Assembly: GCA_050735975.1 (NCBI GenBank) | Contig: JBOHVS010000046.1 | Location: 1-11,723, forward strand | Reading direction: 5' to 3' | DNA: 11,723 nucleotides | Source: DATMBL01 sp050735975 | GTDB lineage: Bacteria; Desulfobacterota; Binatia; UBA9968 | Part shown: positions 1-6,716 of the stretch, piece by piece | Numbering within the stretch: position 1 is the stretch's first letter | How the letters are laid out: every line of letters begins with the position of its first letter | The notes under the pieces: generated by a model | Database searches by the model: none | The model's input: only the letters and a program-made list of their open reading frames with translations | Told to the model about the DNA's origin: nothing | Position numbers and translations under genes: made by a program

Positions 1-11
1 GCGCTATGCCC

Positions 12-572
12 TTAGCCCTTGGCGACCGATTCGCGGTCGGACCTGAGTTTGTTCAGATAGAAACGACGAACAGAGCCAAGAAACGACAGCGTCTGAGGCC
101 AGAGAAAATCCGGATAGGTATAACGACAAGACTGAAACGCCCCGTTGTAATAGAGCAATGTCGGTTCCGCGTAGATGCCGAAATTGAGATATATCCTATG
201 ACCCGCGCTCTTCGTCGAAGCCATAACCACCTTCCCGGCATCGATATAGCCGGGATCAACGTTTACCCGGCGTCCGATGCGCCCCGCAGATTTCATCCGA
301 TACTTGACTTCAATCTCCTGTGTCTGCAGCTTTACGCCCGCGAGCCTTCCCGGCGAAGACAACTGCCCGAACGAAATGAAGCGCTTCAAAAGGCGGCTGC
401 CCATTTCCTTTTCGTAATAGCCGGAAAGGCTCCAGGGCAAGATCTCGCTCCGGTCGTCGACCGGACCAAGAATTTCCGCTAAATCCTTTTCAACCGTGGT
501 TAGAACTTCAGCGTCGGGCGAAAGTAAACCGACGAAATAATTCACGGGTTTAGGCTCTGCAGGCGTCCCCAT
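12..572 (-). CDS. DUF4416 family protein
   Basis: A complete 186-residue protein of unknown function that I recognise as DUF4416 from its opening (EPKPVNYFVGLLSPD), the middle segment with SGYYEKEMGSRLLKRFISF, and the C-terminal YPDFLWPQTLSFL. There is no signal peptide, membrane segment or cysteine pattern, so it is probably cytoplasmic. The ATG start lies one base after the coaBC stop codon (TGA-G-ATG), with AGG a few bases upstream inside coaBC. The two genes are therefore almost certainly cotranscribed and translationally coupled. Family members are, from memory, typical of deltaproteobacteria and related phyla, which helps place the organism. No biochemical role can be assigned. The link to coenzyme A synthesis is positional only. 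The stop is TAA at 12-14, so the gene is intact despite sitting at the window edge. Confidence 0.85.
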   Translation of the reverse strand: MGTPAEPKPVNYFVGLLSPDAEVLTTVEKDLAEILGPVDDRSEILPWSLSGYYEKEMGSRLLKRFISFGQLSSPGRLAGVKLQTQEIEVKYRMKSAGRIGRRVNVDPGYIDAGKVVMASTKSAGHRIYLNFGIYAEPTLLYYNGAFQSCRYTYPDFLWPQTLSFLGSVRRFYLNKLRSDRESVAKG

Positions 573-573
573 C

Positions 574-1779
574 TCACGCCTGGCGCTTCAGAATAAGGAA
601 ATGATCGTAGATGCGATCGGAGAGTTCATCCTTGCTCATAAGAGGTAGGGCCTGGATGCCGCCATTCTTGTCCAAAATAGTTGCCGCATTCGTGTCCCGA
701 TCAAAACCGCTTCCTTCCTCTGTCACATCGTTGGCTACGATCATGTCGAGATTTTTCTCCCGTAGCTTTTTCGCCGCATTGGACACCAACTCATCGGTCT
801 CAGCCGCAAATCCAATCAGCATCTTGCCATTTTTCTGCGTCCCCAACTCCATCAAAATGTCAGGATTCGGTTCCAGCCGGAGTTCGATTGGAGCTTTGCC
901 CCGTTTCATCTTTTTCTCGGAAAAGCTTGTTGCATGATAGTCAGCCACGGCAGCAGCCATAATGACCGCCGTGCATTCGCCAAACGCCTGCAGAACCGCT
1001 GTCCGCATTTCCGCCGCAGTCGTCACCGGAAGAAGGCGGACACCGGCCGGAGCCTCAAGCGCCGTCGGGCCGCTTACCAACGTAACAGTCGCCCCACGTC
1101 TTAATGCCGCGCGCGCTAGCGCATAACCCATCTTTCCCGACGAACGATTGGAAATGTAACGGACCGGATCCAGCGGCTCGCGGTTCGGGCCCGCCGTAAT
1201 CAAAAACTTCTCGCCCGCTAAGTCCTTAGCATTTAGTAGCCGTTTGATTTCGTCCAAAATCTTTTCCGGTTCGGGCAGGCGGCCCTTGCCTTCGTAGCCG
1301 CAGGCAAGATAACCTTCAGCAGGCTCGAGAATGTGATATCCTACTCTCCGCAGTTTGCGGAGGTTCTCCTGTAAAATCGGATTCTCGTACATGTGAACGT
1401 TCATCGCCGGAGCAATCAATACCGGCGCCTGGGTTGCCATGATCACGGTTGTCAATAGATCATCGGCGATCCCGGCGGCGATTTTGCCGATCACATTCGC
1501 CGTGGCCGGTGCGATAACAAAGAGATCCGCCGAATCGGCCAAATTGATGTGGCCGATTTCCGATTCCTGGGTCAGGCTGAACGTGTCCGTGGCTACGGGC
1601 CGTAAGGAGAGAGTCTGAAAAGTCAGTGGAGTTACGAATTCTGTGGCGCCACGGGTCATGATAACCTGGACTACAAAACCCTCATTGACGAGCAACCGAG
1701 TCATTTCGACGGCTTTGTAGCACGCGATCCCTCCGGTTACCCCCAGAACGATATTCCTGCCGCTTTCCCTCTTCTCCAC
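574..1779 (-). CDS. coaBC: Bifunctional phosphopantothenoylcysteine decarboxylase / phosphopantothenate-cysteine ligase
   Basis: Catalyses two steps of coenzyme A synthesis: CTP-dependent joining of cysteine to 4'-phosphopantothenate (CoaB), then FMN-dependent decarboxylation to 4'-phosphopantetheine (CoaC). The N-terminal CoaC flavoprotein domain (about residues 1-180) has the NIVLGVTGGIACYK opening, the catalytic histidine in EIGHINLA (His78), the PAMNVHM motif (124-130) and the substrate-clamp cysteine in ACGYEGKGRL (Cys160). The CoaB domain follows, with ITAGPNREPLDPVRYISN (about 194-211), SSGKMGYALA, and the lysine-rich EKKMKRGK loop. At 401 residues the length is normal for the fusion. 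The start is uncertain. GTG at 1779 puts the conserved opening about ten residues in, as in homologues, but lacks a clear Shine-Dalgarno. An in-frame TTG at 1821 would add 14 residues and has no better one. The DUF4416 gene follows after one base. Confidence 0.96.
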   Translation of the reverse strand: MEKRESGRNIVLGVTGGIACYKAVEMTRLLVNEGFVVQVIMTRGATEFVTPLTFQTLSLRPVATDTFSLTQESEIGHINLADSADLFVIAPATANVIGKIAAGIADDLLTTVIMATQAPVLIAPAMNVHMYENPILQENLRKLRRVGYHILEPAEGYLACGYEGKGRLPEPEKILDEIKRLLNAKDLAGEKFLITAGPNREPLDPVRYISNRSSGKMGYALARAALRRGATVTLVSGPTALEAPAGVRLLPVTTAAEMRTAVLQAFGECTAVIMAAAVADYHATSFSEKKMKRGKAPIELRLEPNPDILMELGTQKNGKMLIGFAAETDELVSNAAKKLREKNLDMIVANDVTEEGSGFDRDTNAATILDKNGGIQALPLMSKDELSDRIYDHFLILKRQA

Positions 1780-2116
1780 GCTATAAAAATAACCGACTAA
1801 ACAAGGGTTTGCAACGTTCAATCACTACAGCATCACAGGCCACCGAGGGAGCCAAAAACCGGCACATTCATAGCCTAAACACGACATTTTGTCGATCGTG
1901 GTACCGCTCAAACTGAATAACCACTCCGTGTTGTCGCAAGAACTTCCCGGAACCGGCGGCAGATAGGGTTAATGGCTTCGCGGTATGGATGGCATGGTTT
2001 TGGCTCCTGACGCTAATCTAAAGGAATATTGGCAATTGATGACAACTTTTCGGAGATGCGAGGCTTGACCGGAAAAACGACTTCAGGTAATTGACAACGA
2101 TCAAAAGGAGAGAGAG
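1780..2116. other. Intergenic region between divergent coaBC and mlaA
   Basis: A 337-base non-coding stretch that must hold the promoters of coaBC (leftward) and of the mlaA-like gene (rightward). If coaBC starts at TTG 1821, the gap is 295 bases. I see no supported ORF. It contains a small perfect hairpin (CGACA-TTT-TGTCG, 1882-1894) overlapped by an alternative pairing CACGA/TCGTG (1880-1884 with 1896-1900). It also holds a longer-range inverted repeat, listed separately. A weak promoter candidate for the rightward gene is TTGACC at 2065-2070 with GGTAAT at 2086-2091, but the 15-base spacer is short. AT-rich sequence just upstream of GTG 1779 could hold a leftward -10 element. Confidence 0.5.
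1848..2007. repeat. Long-range inverted repeat flanking about 135 bases of non-coding DNA
   Basis: The left arm GGAGCCAAAAACC (1848-1860) is matched by the right arm GGTTTTGGCTCC (1996-2007). The outer ten bases (GGAGCCAAAA / TTTTGGCTCC) are perfect complements, and the remaining CC/GG pair if one A is bulged. The arms enclose a segment with no ORF that contains the CGACA-TTT-TGTCG hairpin. I see no target-site duplication immediately outside the arms and no transposase nearby. It could be a remnant of a small non-autonomous element, the closing stem of a structured RNA, or chance. Confidence 0.35.
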
Positions 2117-2944
2117 ATGAAGAGACTCAGTTCGTTTTTCGCTACCGGGACTTTGATAACGGTCCTAGCGTTTGGGATACTGCTGATGTGGGAAGGCCCG
2201 GCCCGCGCCGTGGAAACGCCGCTGCTGATCTCCGGGGAAGTGGAGCCTAAAATCGACCCGTTCGCTTTCGCCAGCGATAGCGCCGCACCGGCCGCGTATG
2301 CGATGGAGATGGCGGACGGCGCATCGGCGGGTGAAGACTTTGAATATGATCCTTTCGAGTCGTTTAATGAACTGATGTTCCAGTTCAACCGTGAAATACT
2401 CGACCGATATTTGCTCAAGCCTGCCGCAACCGCGTGGGATTTTCTGCTGCCCACCCCGGTTCAAAGGGGTATTCACAACGCATTTGACAATCTCGCGGTC
2501 GTACGGCGGCTGGTCAACAATCTCCTTCAAGCGAAGATGGCGGGAGCGGGTAAAGAGGTAGCTCGGTTTACGATCAACAGCACTATTGGTGTGGTTGGTT
2601 TTTTTGATGTTGCCAGAGACGGGTTCGGCATTGATCAGAGCGATGAAGATACCGGGCAGACGTTTGGAGTATGGGGAATGGGCCCCGGTCCCTATCTGAT
2701 TCTACCGTTCCTACCGCCTCTGACTATTCGGGATGGGATCGGTTACGCTTTCGATGCCGCAATGACGCCGTACGTCTACTTTCTTCCTTGGTATGCAAAC
2801 GCAGGCATGACCGCAACCAACACGGTCAATGAACGGTCCCTGAACCTCGATCGCTTCGAGCGGGTTGCAGACACGACTGTGGATCTTTACGGTGCGGTCC
2901 GAAACGCTTACCTCCAAAGACGGGCGGCAGCCATCGGACAGTAA
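2117..2944 (+). CDS. mlaA: MlaA/VacJ-family outer-membrane lipid-asymmetry protein, apparently not a lipoprotein
   Basis: MlaA proteins sit in the outer membrane and remove misplaced phospholipids from its outer leaflet, passing them to the periplasmic carrier MlaC. Family hallmarks are clear in this 275-residue protein: EYDPFESFNELMFQFNREI, then DRYLLKPAATAW, NNLLQAKMAGAGKEVARFTINSTIGVVGFFDVA split over the middle, and the signature run from GQTFGVWGMGPGPYLILPF through PPLTIRDGIG. A signal peptide is evident (MKRLSSFF, a hydrophobic stretch, then GPARA before VETP). Unlike E. coli MlaA there is no cysteine at its end, and I see none elsewhere in the protein, so cleavage by signal peptidase I after ARA is expected. 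The start is firm, because AAGGAG at 2105-2110 precedes the ATG by six bases. No mlaBCDEF genes are in view. The gene stands alone between non-coding regions. Confidence 0.92.
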   Translation: MKRLSSFFATGTLITVLAFGILLMWEGPARAVETPLLISGEVEPKIDPFAFASDSAAPAAYAMEMADGASAGEDFEYDPFESFNELMFQFNREILDRYLLKPAATAWDFLLPTPVQRGIHNAFDNLAVVRRLVNNLLQAKMAGAGKEVARFTINSTIGVVGFFDVARDGFGIDQSDEDTGQTFGVWGMGPGPYLILPFLPPLTIRDGIGYAFDAAMTPYVYFLPWYANAGMTATNTVNERSLNLDRFERVADTTVDLYGAVRNAYLQRRAAAIGQ

Positions 2945-3234
2945 TCTAACCGCGTGGATATGACGCCGGGCCGAGCATCATCGCATCTCTGCCATTGTTC
3001 ACGGCTTTATAACGCCTGGTTGTGAGGGGGATCCGGCGGCGAACCTTCACTCCGAAAGCCGACTTTTCCGCATTACAGAAGAAAAACGGGGCCAATTCTG
3101 TCGGTTGACCGCTCGCAACGAGCTCTCTTGCCGGGTTAAGCACGCCGTACAATTTCCCGCCATCAGGCCATTCGTGTTGGGTCCTGCCTTAATCAAAAAG
3201 AAGTAGAGCCGAGGTCAAGATCGGCAATACCGTA

Positions 3235-3263
3235 TTGACAACTCGAGGTTCGATAATTATGAG
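3235..3263 (+). promoter_or_regulatory. Candidate sigma-70 type promoter for the zinc-ribbon gene
   Basis: A perfect -35 hexamer TTGACA (3235-3240) is followed after 17 bases by TATGAG (3258-3263), which matches four of six -10 consensus bases. The surrounding sequence is AT-rich. Transcription would begin near 3270, just before the leader hairpin. GATAAT at 3252-3257 fits the -10 consensus better but lies too close to this -35. The prediction is by eye. Confidence 0.45.
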
Positions 3264-3272
3264 ATATGAACG

Positions 3273-3299
3273 CGCCAGGCGTCACGAGACGTTCTGGCG
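3273..3299 (+). promoter_or_regulatory. Strong hairpin in the 5' leader of the zinc-ribbon gene
   Basis: CGCCAG (3273-3278) pairs perfectly with CTGGCG (3294-3299). Inside, GCGT (3279-3282) pairs with ACGT (3289-3292) through three Watson-Crick pairs and one G-T wobble, with a single bulged T (3293) and the six-base loop CACGAG. A TTTTT run occurs at 3307-3311, eight bases beyond the stem. That is too far for a classic intrinsic terminator but leaves attenuation possible. It lies between the candidate promoter and the ATG at 3360, so it would be in the mRNA leader. Confidence 0.45.
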
Positions 3300-3359
3300 A
3301 TCCTCATTTTTACAGGTCTATTTCCTATAAAAGAAAATCGCAAAAGGTGGTGCGGCAGA

Positions 3360-3719
3360 ATGCCACGGACGAAAAAGAAAACCGCAGGACGGCCGGCAAA
3401 ACACCGGTCTCAAAGCTACTTCGATGACGCCAGCCACGACGAAGTCGACGACGAGGATCTTCCAAGCGACGAGGCCGGCCGGCGTAAAATTAAACGAAAT
3501 TACGAAGAGTTATTAGGGATCCGGATTGACAAGCTGAAAGGGCGCGTGCTTAATCGGGAGAAGATCAACAAGACCATCGACGGTATGTACTTCATCTGCA
3601 TGGAATGCAAGAAGGTATGTCACAACCTTGACGAAGGCCGCGTAGAAGAGGCCTCCACCCTGGATAACTTCTGCGCCAGTTGCGCGAAATCTAAAGGCGT
3701 CCGCAGCAGCGCCGCCTAG
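3360..3719 (+). CDS. Small hypothetical protein with a putative C-terminal zinc ribbon
   Basis: I do not recognise a named family for this 119-residue protein. Its parts are distinctive. A basic N-terminus (PRTKKKTAGRPAKHR, with a GRP core like that of an AT-hook) is followed by an acidic stretch (about residues 22-38, DDASHDEVDDEDLPSDE). A charged, probably helical segment (about 41-72) comes next, and then a C-terminal pattern Cys80-x2-Cys83 and Cys105-x2-Cys108 separated by 21 residues, suggesting one zinc ribbon. Cys87 is an extra cysteine. Basic tail plus zinc ribbon points to nucleic-acid or RNA-polymerase contact, but that is inference. The start is well supported by AAGGTGGT (3344-3351), eight bases before the ATG. 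The gene has its own candidate promoter and leader hairpin, and its TAG stop overlaps the stop of the convergent pseudouridine synthase. DksA/TraR was considered, but the cysteine spacing and the helical region do not match. Confidence 0.75.
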   Translation: MPRTKKKTAGRPAKHRSQSYFDDASHDEVDDEDLPSDEAGRRKIKRNYEELLGIRIDKLKGRVLNREKINKTIDGMYFICMECKKVCHNLDEGRVEEASTLDNFCASCAKSKGVRSSAA

Positions 3720-4687
3720 CTGTTCATTTGCAAACTATTAAGGATTTGCCGCAGCTCTGCCGGTAAAGCAGACTCCAGTACCATCCTGCGCTCGTCTTCG
3801 GGATGGTGCAATTCCAAACGAAACGCATGGAGGAAGTGGCGCTTTAGGCCAAATGCATCGGCCGTATGGACGCCATAAATCGCGTCCCCAACAATAGGAT
3901 GACCGATCGCAGCCAAGTGGGTTCGAATTTGATGAGTAACGCCGGTGGTCATTGCAATTTCCAGCAGGCTCAACTTCTCGCAGCTAAAAACTCGCCGATA
4001 TCTGGTGAGCGCGCTCCAGCTTTTTTGCCGCTTTCGGAAGGTCGGGGTTGGGGCAGCCGGCCGCATCCGCGTTTTATCGCGCCGGTCGTGCGCTAACGCA
4101 AAATCGATCGATCCCCCGGCTGCAGTGGTCCCCCAAACCAACGCCTGGTAATACTTTTTTACCCGTCGCTGCTGGAACTGAACGCGTAAATGGTCGAAAG
4201 CCGGTTGCGTCTTGGCGATTAAGACCAAACCCGAAGTTTCGCGGTCAAGCCGGTGCAGCAAGCCCGGCTCCCACCGGTTTTTTCCAATGCCAAGAATTCC
4301 CGGCCGCTGGGCCGCCAGAAAACTCGCTAGTGTATTGGAATCGCGGGCTGAAAATCCGTGGGTGTTCATTCCCGCCGGCTTGTCGACGACCAGGAGGTGA
4401 GCGTCTTCGTAGACAATCGGCGCACGAAGCTCCGGTTCCGGCTCCGGACTTTCGGATAACCAGTTCGCCGGTCCTGCGAAGCCGACCGTGTCCTGTGTCG
4501 CTAGTCGCTGGCCCTTTCTGCCCCGCCGTCCGTTTATGCGGAAAGCGCCGGCGGCAATGGCGTTTTCCACCGATCGACGAGAAAGATGCGGCAGGCAACG
4601 GCGCACGAAGGCATCCAGGCGAAGTCCGTCCAGATCCGCGGTAACGGTCCATTTTTTGCCATCCGGCAACGGCGCTTGATCCGTCAC
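3716..4687 (-). CDS. RluA-family RNA pseudouridine synthase with S4 domain
   Basis: Converts specific uridines to pseudouridine in ribosomal or transfer RNA. The N-terminal S4 RNA-binding domain (about residues 14-75) contains GLRLDAFVRRCLPHLSRRSVENAI and FRINGRRGRKGQRL. The catalytic domain follows, with VVDKPAGMNTH (100-110), the hallmark HRLDRETSGL in which Asp148 is the catalytic nucleophile, KKYYQALVWG, and GVTHQIRTHLAAIGHPIVGD near residues 251-270. Length is 323 residues, normal for RluC/RluD-like enzymes, and the target position cannot be told from sequence. The reading frame stays open to 5083, but residues upstream are antisense to the guanylyltransferase. I chose GTG at 4687 because AAGGTAGG precedes it by four bases and the S4 domain starts shortly after. 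Its TAG stop shares bases with the stop of the convergent zinc-ribbon gene. Confidence 0.93.
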   Translation of the reverse strand: MTDQAPLPDGKKWTVTADLDGLRLDAFVRRCLPHLSRRSVENAIAAGAFRINGRRGRKGQRLATQDTVGFAGPANWLSESPEPEPELRAPIVYEDAHLLVVDKPAGMNTHGFSARDSNTLASFLAAQRPGILGIGKNRWEPGLLHRLDRETSGLVLIAKTQPAFDHLRVQFQQRRVKKYYQALVWGTTAAGGSIDFALAHDRRDKTRMRPAAPTPTFRKRQKSWSALTRYRRVFSCEKLSLLEIAMTTGVTHQIRTHLAAIGHPIVGDAIYGVHTADAFGLKRHFLHAFRLELHHPEDERRMVLESALPAELRQILNSLQMNS

Positions 4688-4701
4688 GATACCTACCTTA
4701 C

Positions 4702-4707
4702 TATAAT
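4702..4707 (+). promoter_or_regulatory. Candidate -10 element for the guanylyltransferase gene
   Basis: A perfect TATAAT lies in the 48-base gap between the divergent pseudouridine synthase and guanylyltransferase genes, 28 bases before the ATG at 4736. The best upstream -35 match is TTGATC at 4676-4681, but its 20-base spacer is longer than ideal, so the promoter may depend on an activator or an alternative -35. Only the -10 is supported. Confidence 0.4.
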
Positions 4708-4735
4708 TGCCAACTTTCTGAATCGTAACAGCAAC

Positions 4736-5851
4736 ATGAAAAGACCAACCTATTGCGTTATTATGGCCGGCGGCAAAGGAACGCGATTTTGGCCGCTGAG
4801 CCGCTCCCACCGGCCTAAGCAGCTGCTCAAGATCCTTAGTCCGAAGACGCTCATCCGAGAAACCGCTGATCGCGTTCTCCCTCTCACCGGCCGCAGGCAA
4901 ACTATAGTCGTCACCGTGGCGGAACAACTGAAGGGCCTGAGTAAAGAGCTTCCCATGCTGTCGGGGATAAACCTCCTCGCCGAACCCGAAGGCAGGAACA
5001 CCGCCCCTTGCATCGGCCTGGCGGCGCTGGAAATCGTCATGAGAAACCCCGAAGCCATCATGATCGTCTTGCCCGCCGATCATTGGGTCGCCGACAAGGA
5101 GGCTTTCAGGCGCACTCTCCGTGATGCCGTGGAGCTGGCGGCCGATTCGGAAAATTTAGTCACTATCGGCATTCGCCCCGATTACCCGGAAACCGGCTAC
5201 GGCTATATTATGAGAGGTAAGAGATTAAATCGTAGCTTAGGATCGAAGGCATTTCAGGTAAAGGAATTTAAGGAGAAACCATCCGCAAAAAGCGCCCAAA
5301 GACTGATCCGGCGGGGGTCCTTATGGAACAGCGGGATCTTTATCTGGCACGCCGCGGCGCTTCTTGATCTTCTGCGCCGCTATCAACCCGGAATCTTTGA
5401 GGGGTTAAAGAGAATCAGTCGGGCCGCGGGGCGACATCGGTTGGCGACGGCGGGTCCTAAACTTCACGCCGTCATCGCGCGCGAGTACAAGAAGATGCCG
5501 AACATTTCGATCGATCACGCGGTGCTGGAAAGAGCGGGCTCCGAGGGAAAAGTACTGACCCTGGAAGCCGATTTCGGATGGAGCGATGTCGGCAGTTGGG
5601 CCGCCGTGCACCGAATGATGCGCAAAGATGAGAACGGCAATGCAGGCAACGGCAAATGGCTCGGCTTGGGCGCCAAGAACTGTCTCATTCATGCGCCGGA
5701 TCGGCTGGTCGTCTTGTTGGGCATCGAAGACGTCGCCGTGATCGATAGCCCGGATGCCTTACTTGTCGGCGACCTCAAGCGCTCTCAAGACGTCCGCGAG
5801 CTCGTTGATGAGCTCAATAAGGAAGGCTACGGCGCTTACACCGTCAAGTAA
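4736..5851 (+). CDS. manC: Mannose-1-phosphate guanylyltransferase (GDP-mannose pyrophosphorylase)
   Basis: Makes GDP-mannose from mannose-1-phosphate and GTP, the activated mannose used for lipopolysaccharide, capsule and glycoprotein building. The nucleotidyltransferase signature AGGKGTRFWPLSR followed by PKQLLKI (residues 11-33) is intact, as are EPEGRNTAP (83-91), the metal-binding LPADHWV (112-118), ETGYGYI (152-158), FKEKP (178-182), WNSGIF (197-202) and FGWSDVGSW (280-288). At 371 residues it has the short left-handed helix tail and lacks the C-terminal phosphomannose isomerase domain of the roughly 480-residue bifunctional enzymes. I chose ATG 4736 because the frame extends upstream to 4586 only as antisense of the pseudouridine synthase, and the domain starts a few residues after this ATG. 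No strong Shine-Dalgarno is visible. The trmI gene follows 29 bases later on the same strand and may be cotranscribed. Confidence 0.93.
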   Translation: MKRPTYCVIMAGGKGTRFWPLSRSHRPKQLLKILSPKTLIRETADRVLPLTGRRQTIVVTVAEQLKGLSKELPMLSGINLLAEPEGRNTAPCIGLAALEIVMRNPEAIMIVLPADHWVADKEAFRRTLRDAVELAADSENLVTIGIRPDYPETGYGYIMRGKRLNRSLGSKAFQVKEFKEKPSAKSAQRLIRRGSLWNSGIFIWHAAALLDLLRRYQPGIFEGLKRISRAAGRHRLATAGPKLHAVIAREYKKMPNISIDHAVLERAGSEGKVLTLEADFGWSDVGSWAAVHRMMRKDENGNAGNGKWLGLGAKNCLIHAPDRLVVLLGIEDVAVIDSPDALLVGDLKRSQDVRELVDELNKEGYGAYTVK

Positions 5852-5880
5852 GCGCCCGCCGGCAATCGATTCCGGCCATT

Positions 5881-6711
5881 GTGAAATCAAACTATCCAAG
5901 AGGCCCGCTGCAAGAGGACGAACCCGTCGTTTTCCTGGACCGGAAGGAAAGAGAATATCTTTTTCGCCTGGAAAGCGATCGGCCCATCTCGATACGGGGC
6001 GGTAAAATCTCCATTGCCGAAGTAATTGGGCGTCATGAGGGGAGTGTGGTCCGGTCCTCTGTGAACGAACCGTTCTTGATCTTCCGCCCAAGTTTTCCAC
6101 AGCTTATTCCTAACCTGCCGCGCAACGCGCAAGTGATATACCCGAAGGATCTTGGTCCCATCCTCATCTGGGCGGATCTCTTTCCCGGCGCTCGCGTCGT
6201 TGAGGCCGGAGTCGGCGCGGGGGCGCTCAGCATGACTTTGCTGCGGGCGGTCGGGAGCGACGGCCGGCTTATCTCTTATGAGATCCGCGAAGACTTTGCG
6301 GCGATGGCGCGCAAAAACGTGGAACGCTATTTCGGCCCGGCGCCCAACTGGATTTTAAAGACGGCGGACGTCTCAACGCAATTGGACGAAACCGACATCG
6401 ACCGCGTGATATTGGATTTGCCCGAGCCCTGGCAGGTGCTCGAAAACGTTTCTAAGGCCTTGCGATCTGGCGGAATTTTGCTTTGCTACCTGCCGACTGT
6501 ATTGCAGGTCAAGACTCTGGTTGACGCGCTCAGGGATGCCGGAAGATTCGCTTGCATCGAAACGATGGAGACGCTGATGCGCTTCTGGCACATCAAAGGA
6601 ATGAGCGCCAGACCGCAGCACCGAATGGTAGCCCACACCGGATTTTTGACTTCAGCTCGGCTACTTGCGGATGGCCAACGAACTCTCCCCGGCGCCCCAA
6701 GTCAGGAATGA
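5881..6711 (+). CDS. trmI: tRNA (adenine-58-N1)-methyltransferase, TrmI type
   Basis: Methylates N1 of adenine 58 in the T-loop of tRNA using S-adenosylmethionine, stabilising the tRNA elbow. Prokaryotic TrmI acts as a homotetramer. The N-terminal small beta domain (about residues 13-75, DEPVVFLDRKEREYLFRL) is followed by QVIYPKDLGPILIWADL (84-100), the SAM-binding motif VVEAGVGAGALS (106-117), YEIRED (133-138) whose acidic residue contacts the ribose, VILDLPEPW (176-184), and the diagnostic C-terminal RPQHRMVAHTGFLTSAR (244-260). Length is 276 residues, normal. The start is GTG at 5881, with no obvious Shine-Dalgarno. A small inverted repeat (GCCGG 5858-5862, CCGGC 5872-5876) sits just before it and might influence initiation. 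It follows the manC-like gene by 29 bases and converges with the deacetylase-like gene. Confidence 0.93.
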   Translation: MKSNYPRGPLQEDEPVVFLDRKEREYLFRLESDRPISIRGGKISIAEVIGRHEGSVVRSSVNEPFLIFRPSFPQLIPNLPRNAQVIYPKDLGPILIWADLFPGARVVEAGVGAGALSMTLLRAVGSDGRLISYEIREDFAAMARKNVERYFGPAPNWILKTADVSTQLDETDIDRVILDLPEPWQVLENVSKALRSGGILLCYLPTVLQVKTLVDALRDAGRFACIETMETLMRFWHIKGMSARPQHRMVAHTGFLTSARLLADGQRTLPGAPSQE

Positions 6712-6716
6712 AGAAA

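Larger units (their letters stand above)
2945..3359. other. Intergenic region downstream of mlaA and upstream of the zinc-ribbon gene
   Basis: A 415-base stretch without a supported gene. The first 290 bases show no recognisable motif. I looked for a U-tailed terminator after mlaA and did not find a convincing one. A minus-strand reading frame from 3152 to 2946 has no recognisable family and no Shine-Dalgarno I trust. The last 125 bases hold a candidate promoter (3235-3263) and a strong hairpin (3273-3299), listed separately, which together give the next gene a leader of about 90 bases. Confidence 0.5.

Noticed and set aside
6..482. 158-codon plus-strand frame at the left end
   Set aside because: It is antisense to the DUF4416 gene, which has recognisable family features and a coupled start.
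2946..3152. 68-codon minus-strand reading frame downstream of mlaA
   Set aside because: There is no recognisable family or motif and no trustworthy ribosome site, and its length is within chance expectation.
4048..4644. 198-codon plus-strand frame
   Set aside because: It is antisense to the pseudouridine synthase catalytic domain. Its proline/arginine-rich composition is typical of a shadow frame.
4700..4705. Minus-strand -10 (TATAGT) for the pseudouridine synthase
   Set aside because: It would start transcription at about 4693, leaving the Shine-Dalgarno untranscribed, so the gene's promoter is probably further upstream, inside the guanylyltransferase gene.
4688..5083. N-terminal extension of the pseudouridine synthase frame to 455 residues
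   Set aside because: It lies antisense to the well-conserved guanylyltransferase, has no family similarity, and a GTG with a good Shine-Dalgarno at 4687 fits the S4 domain start.
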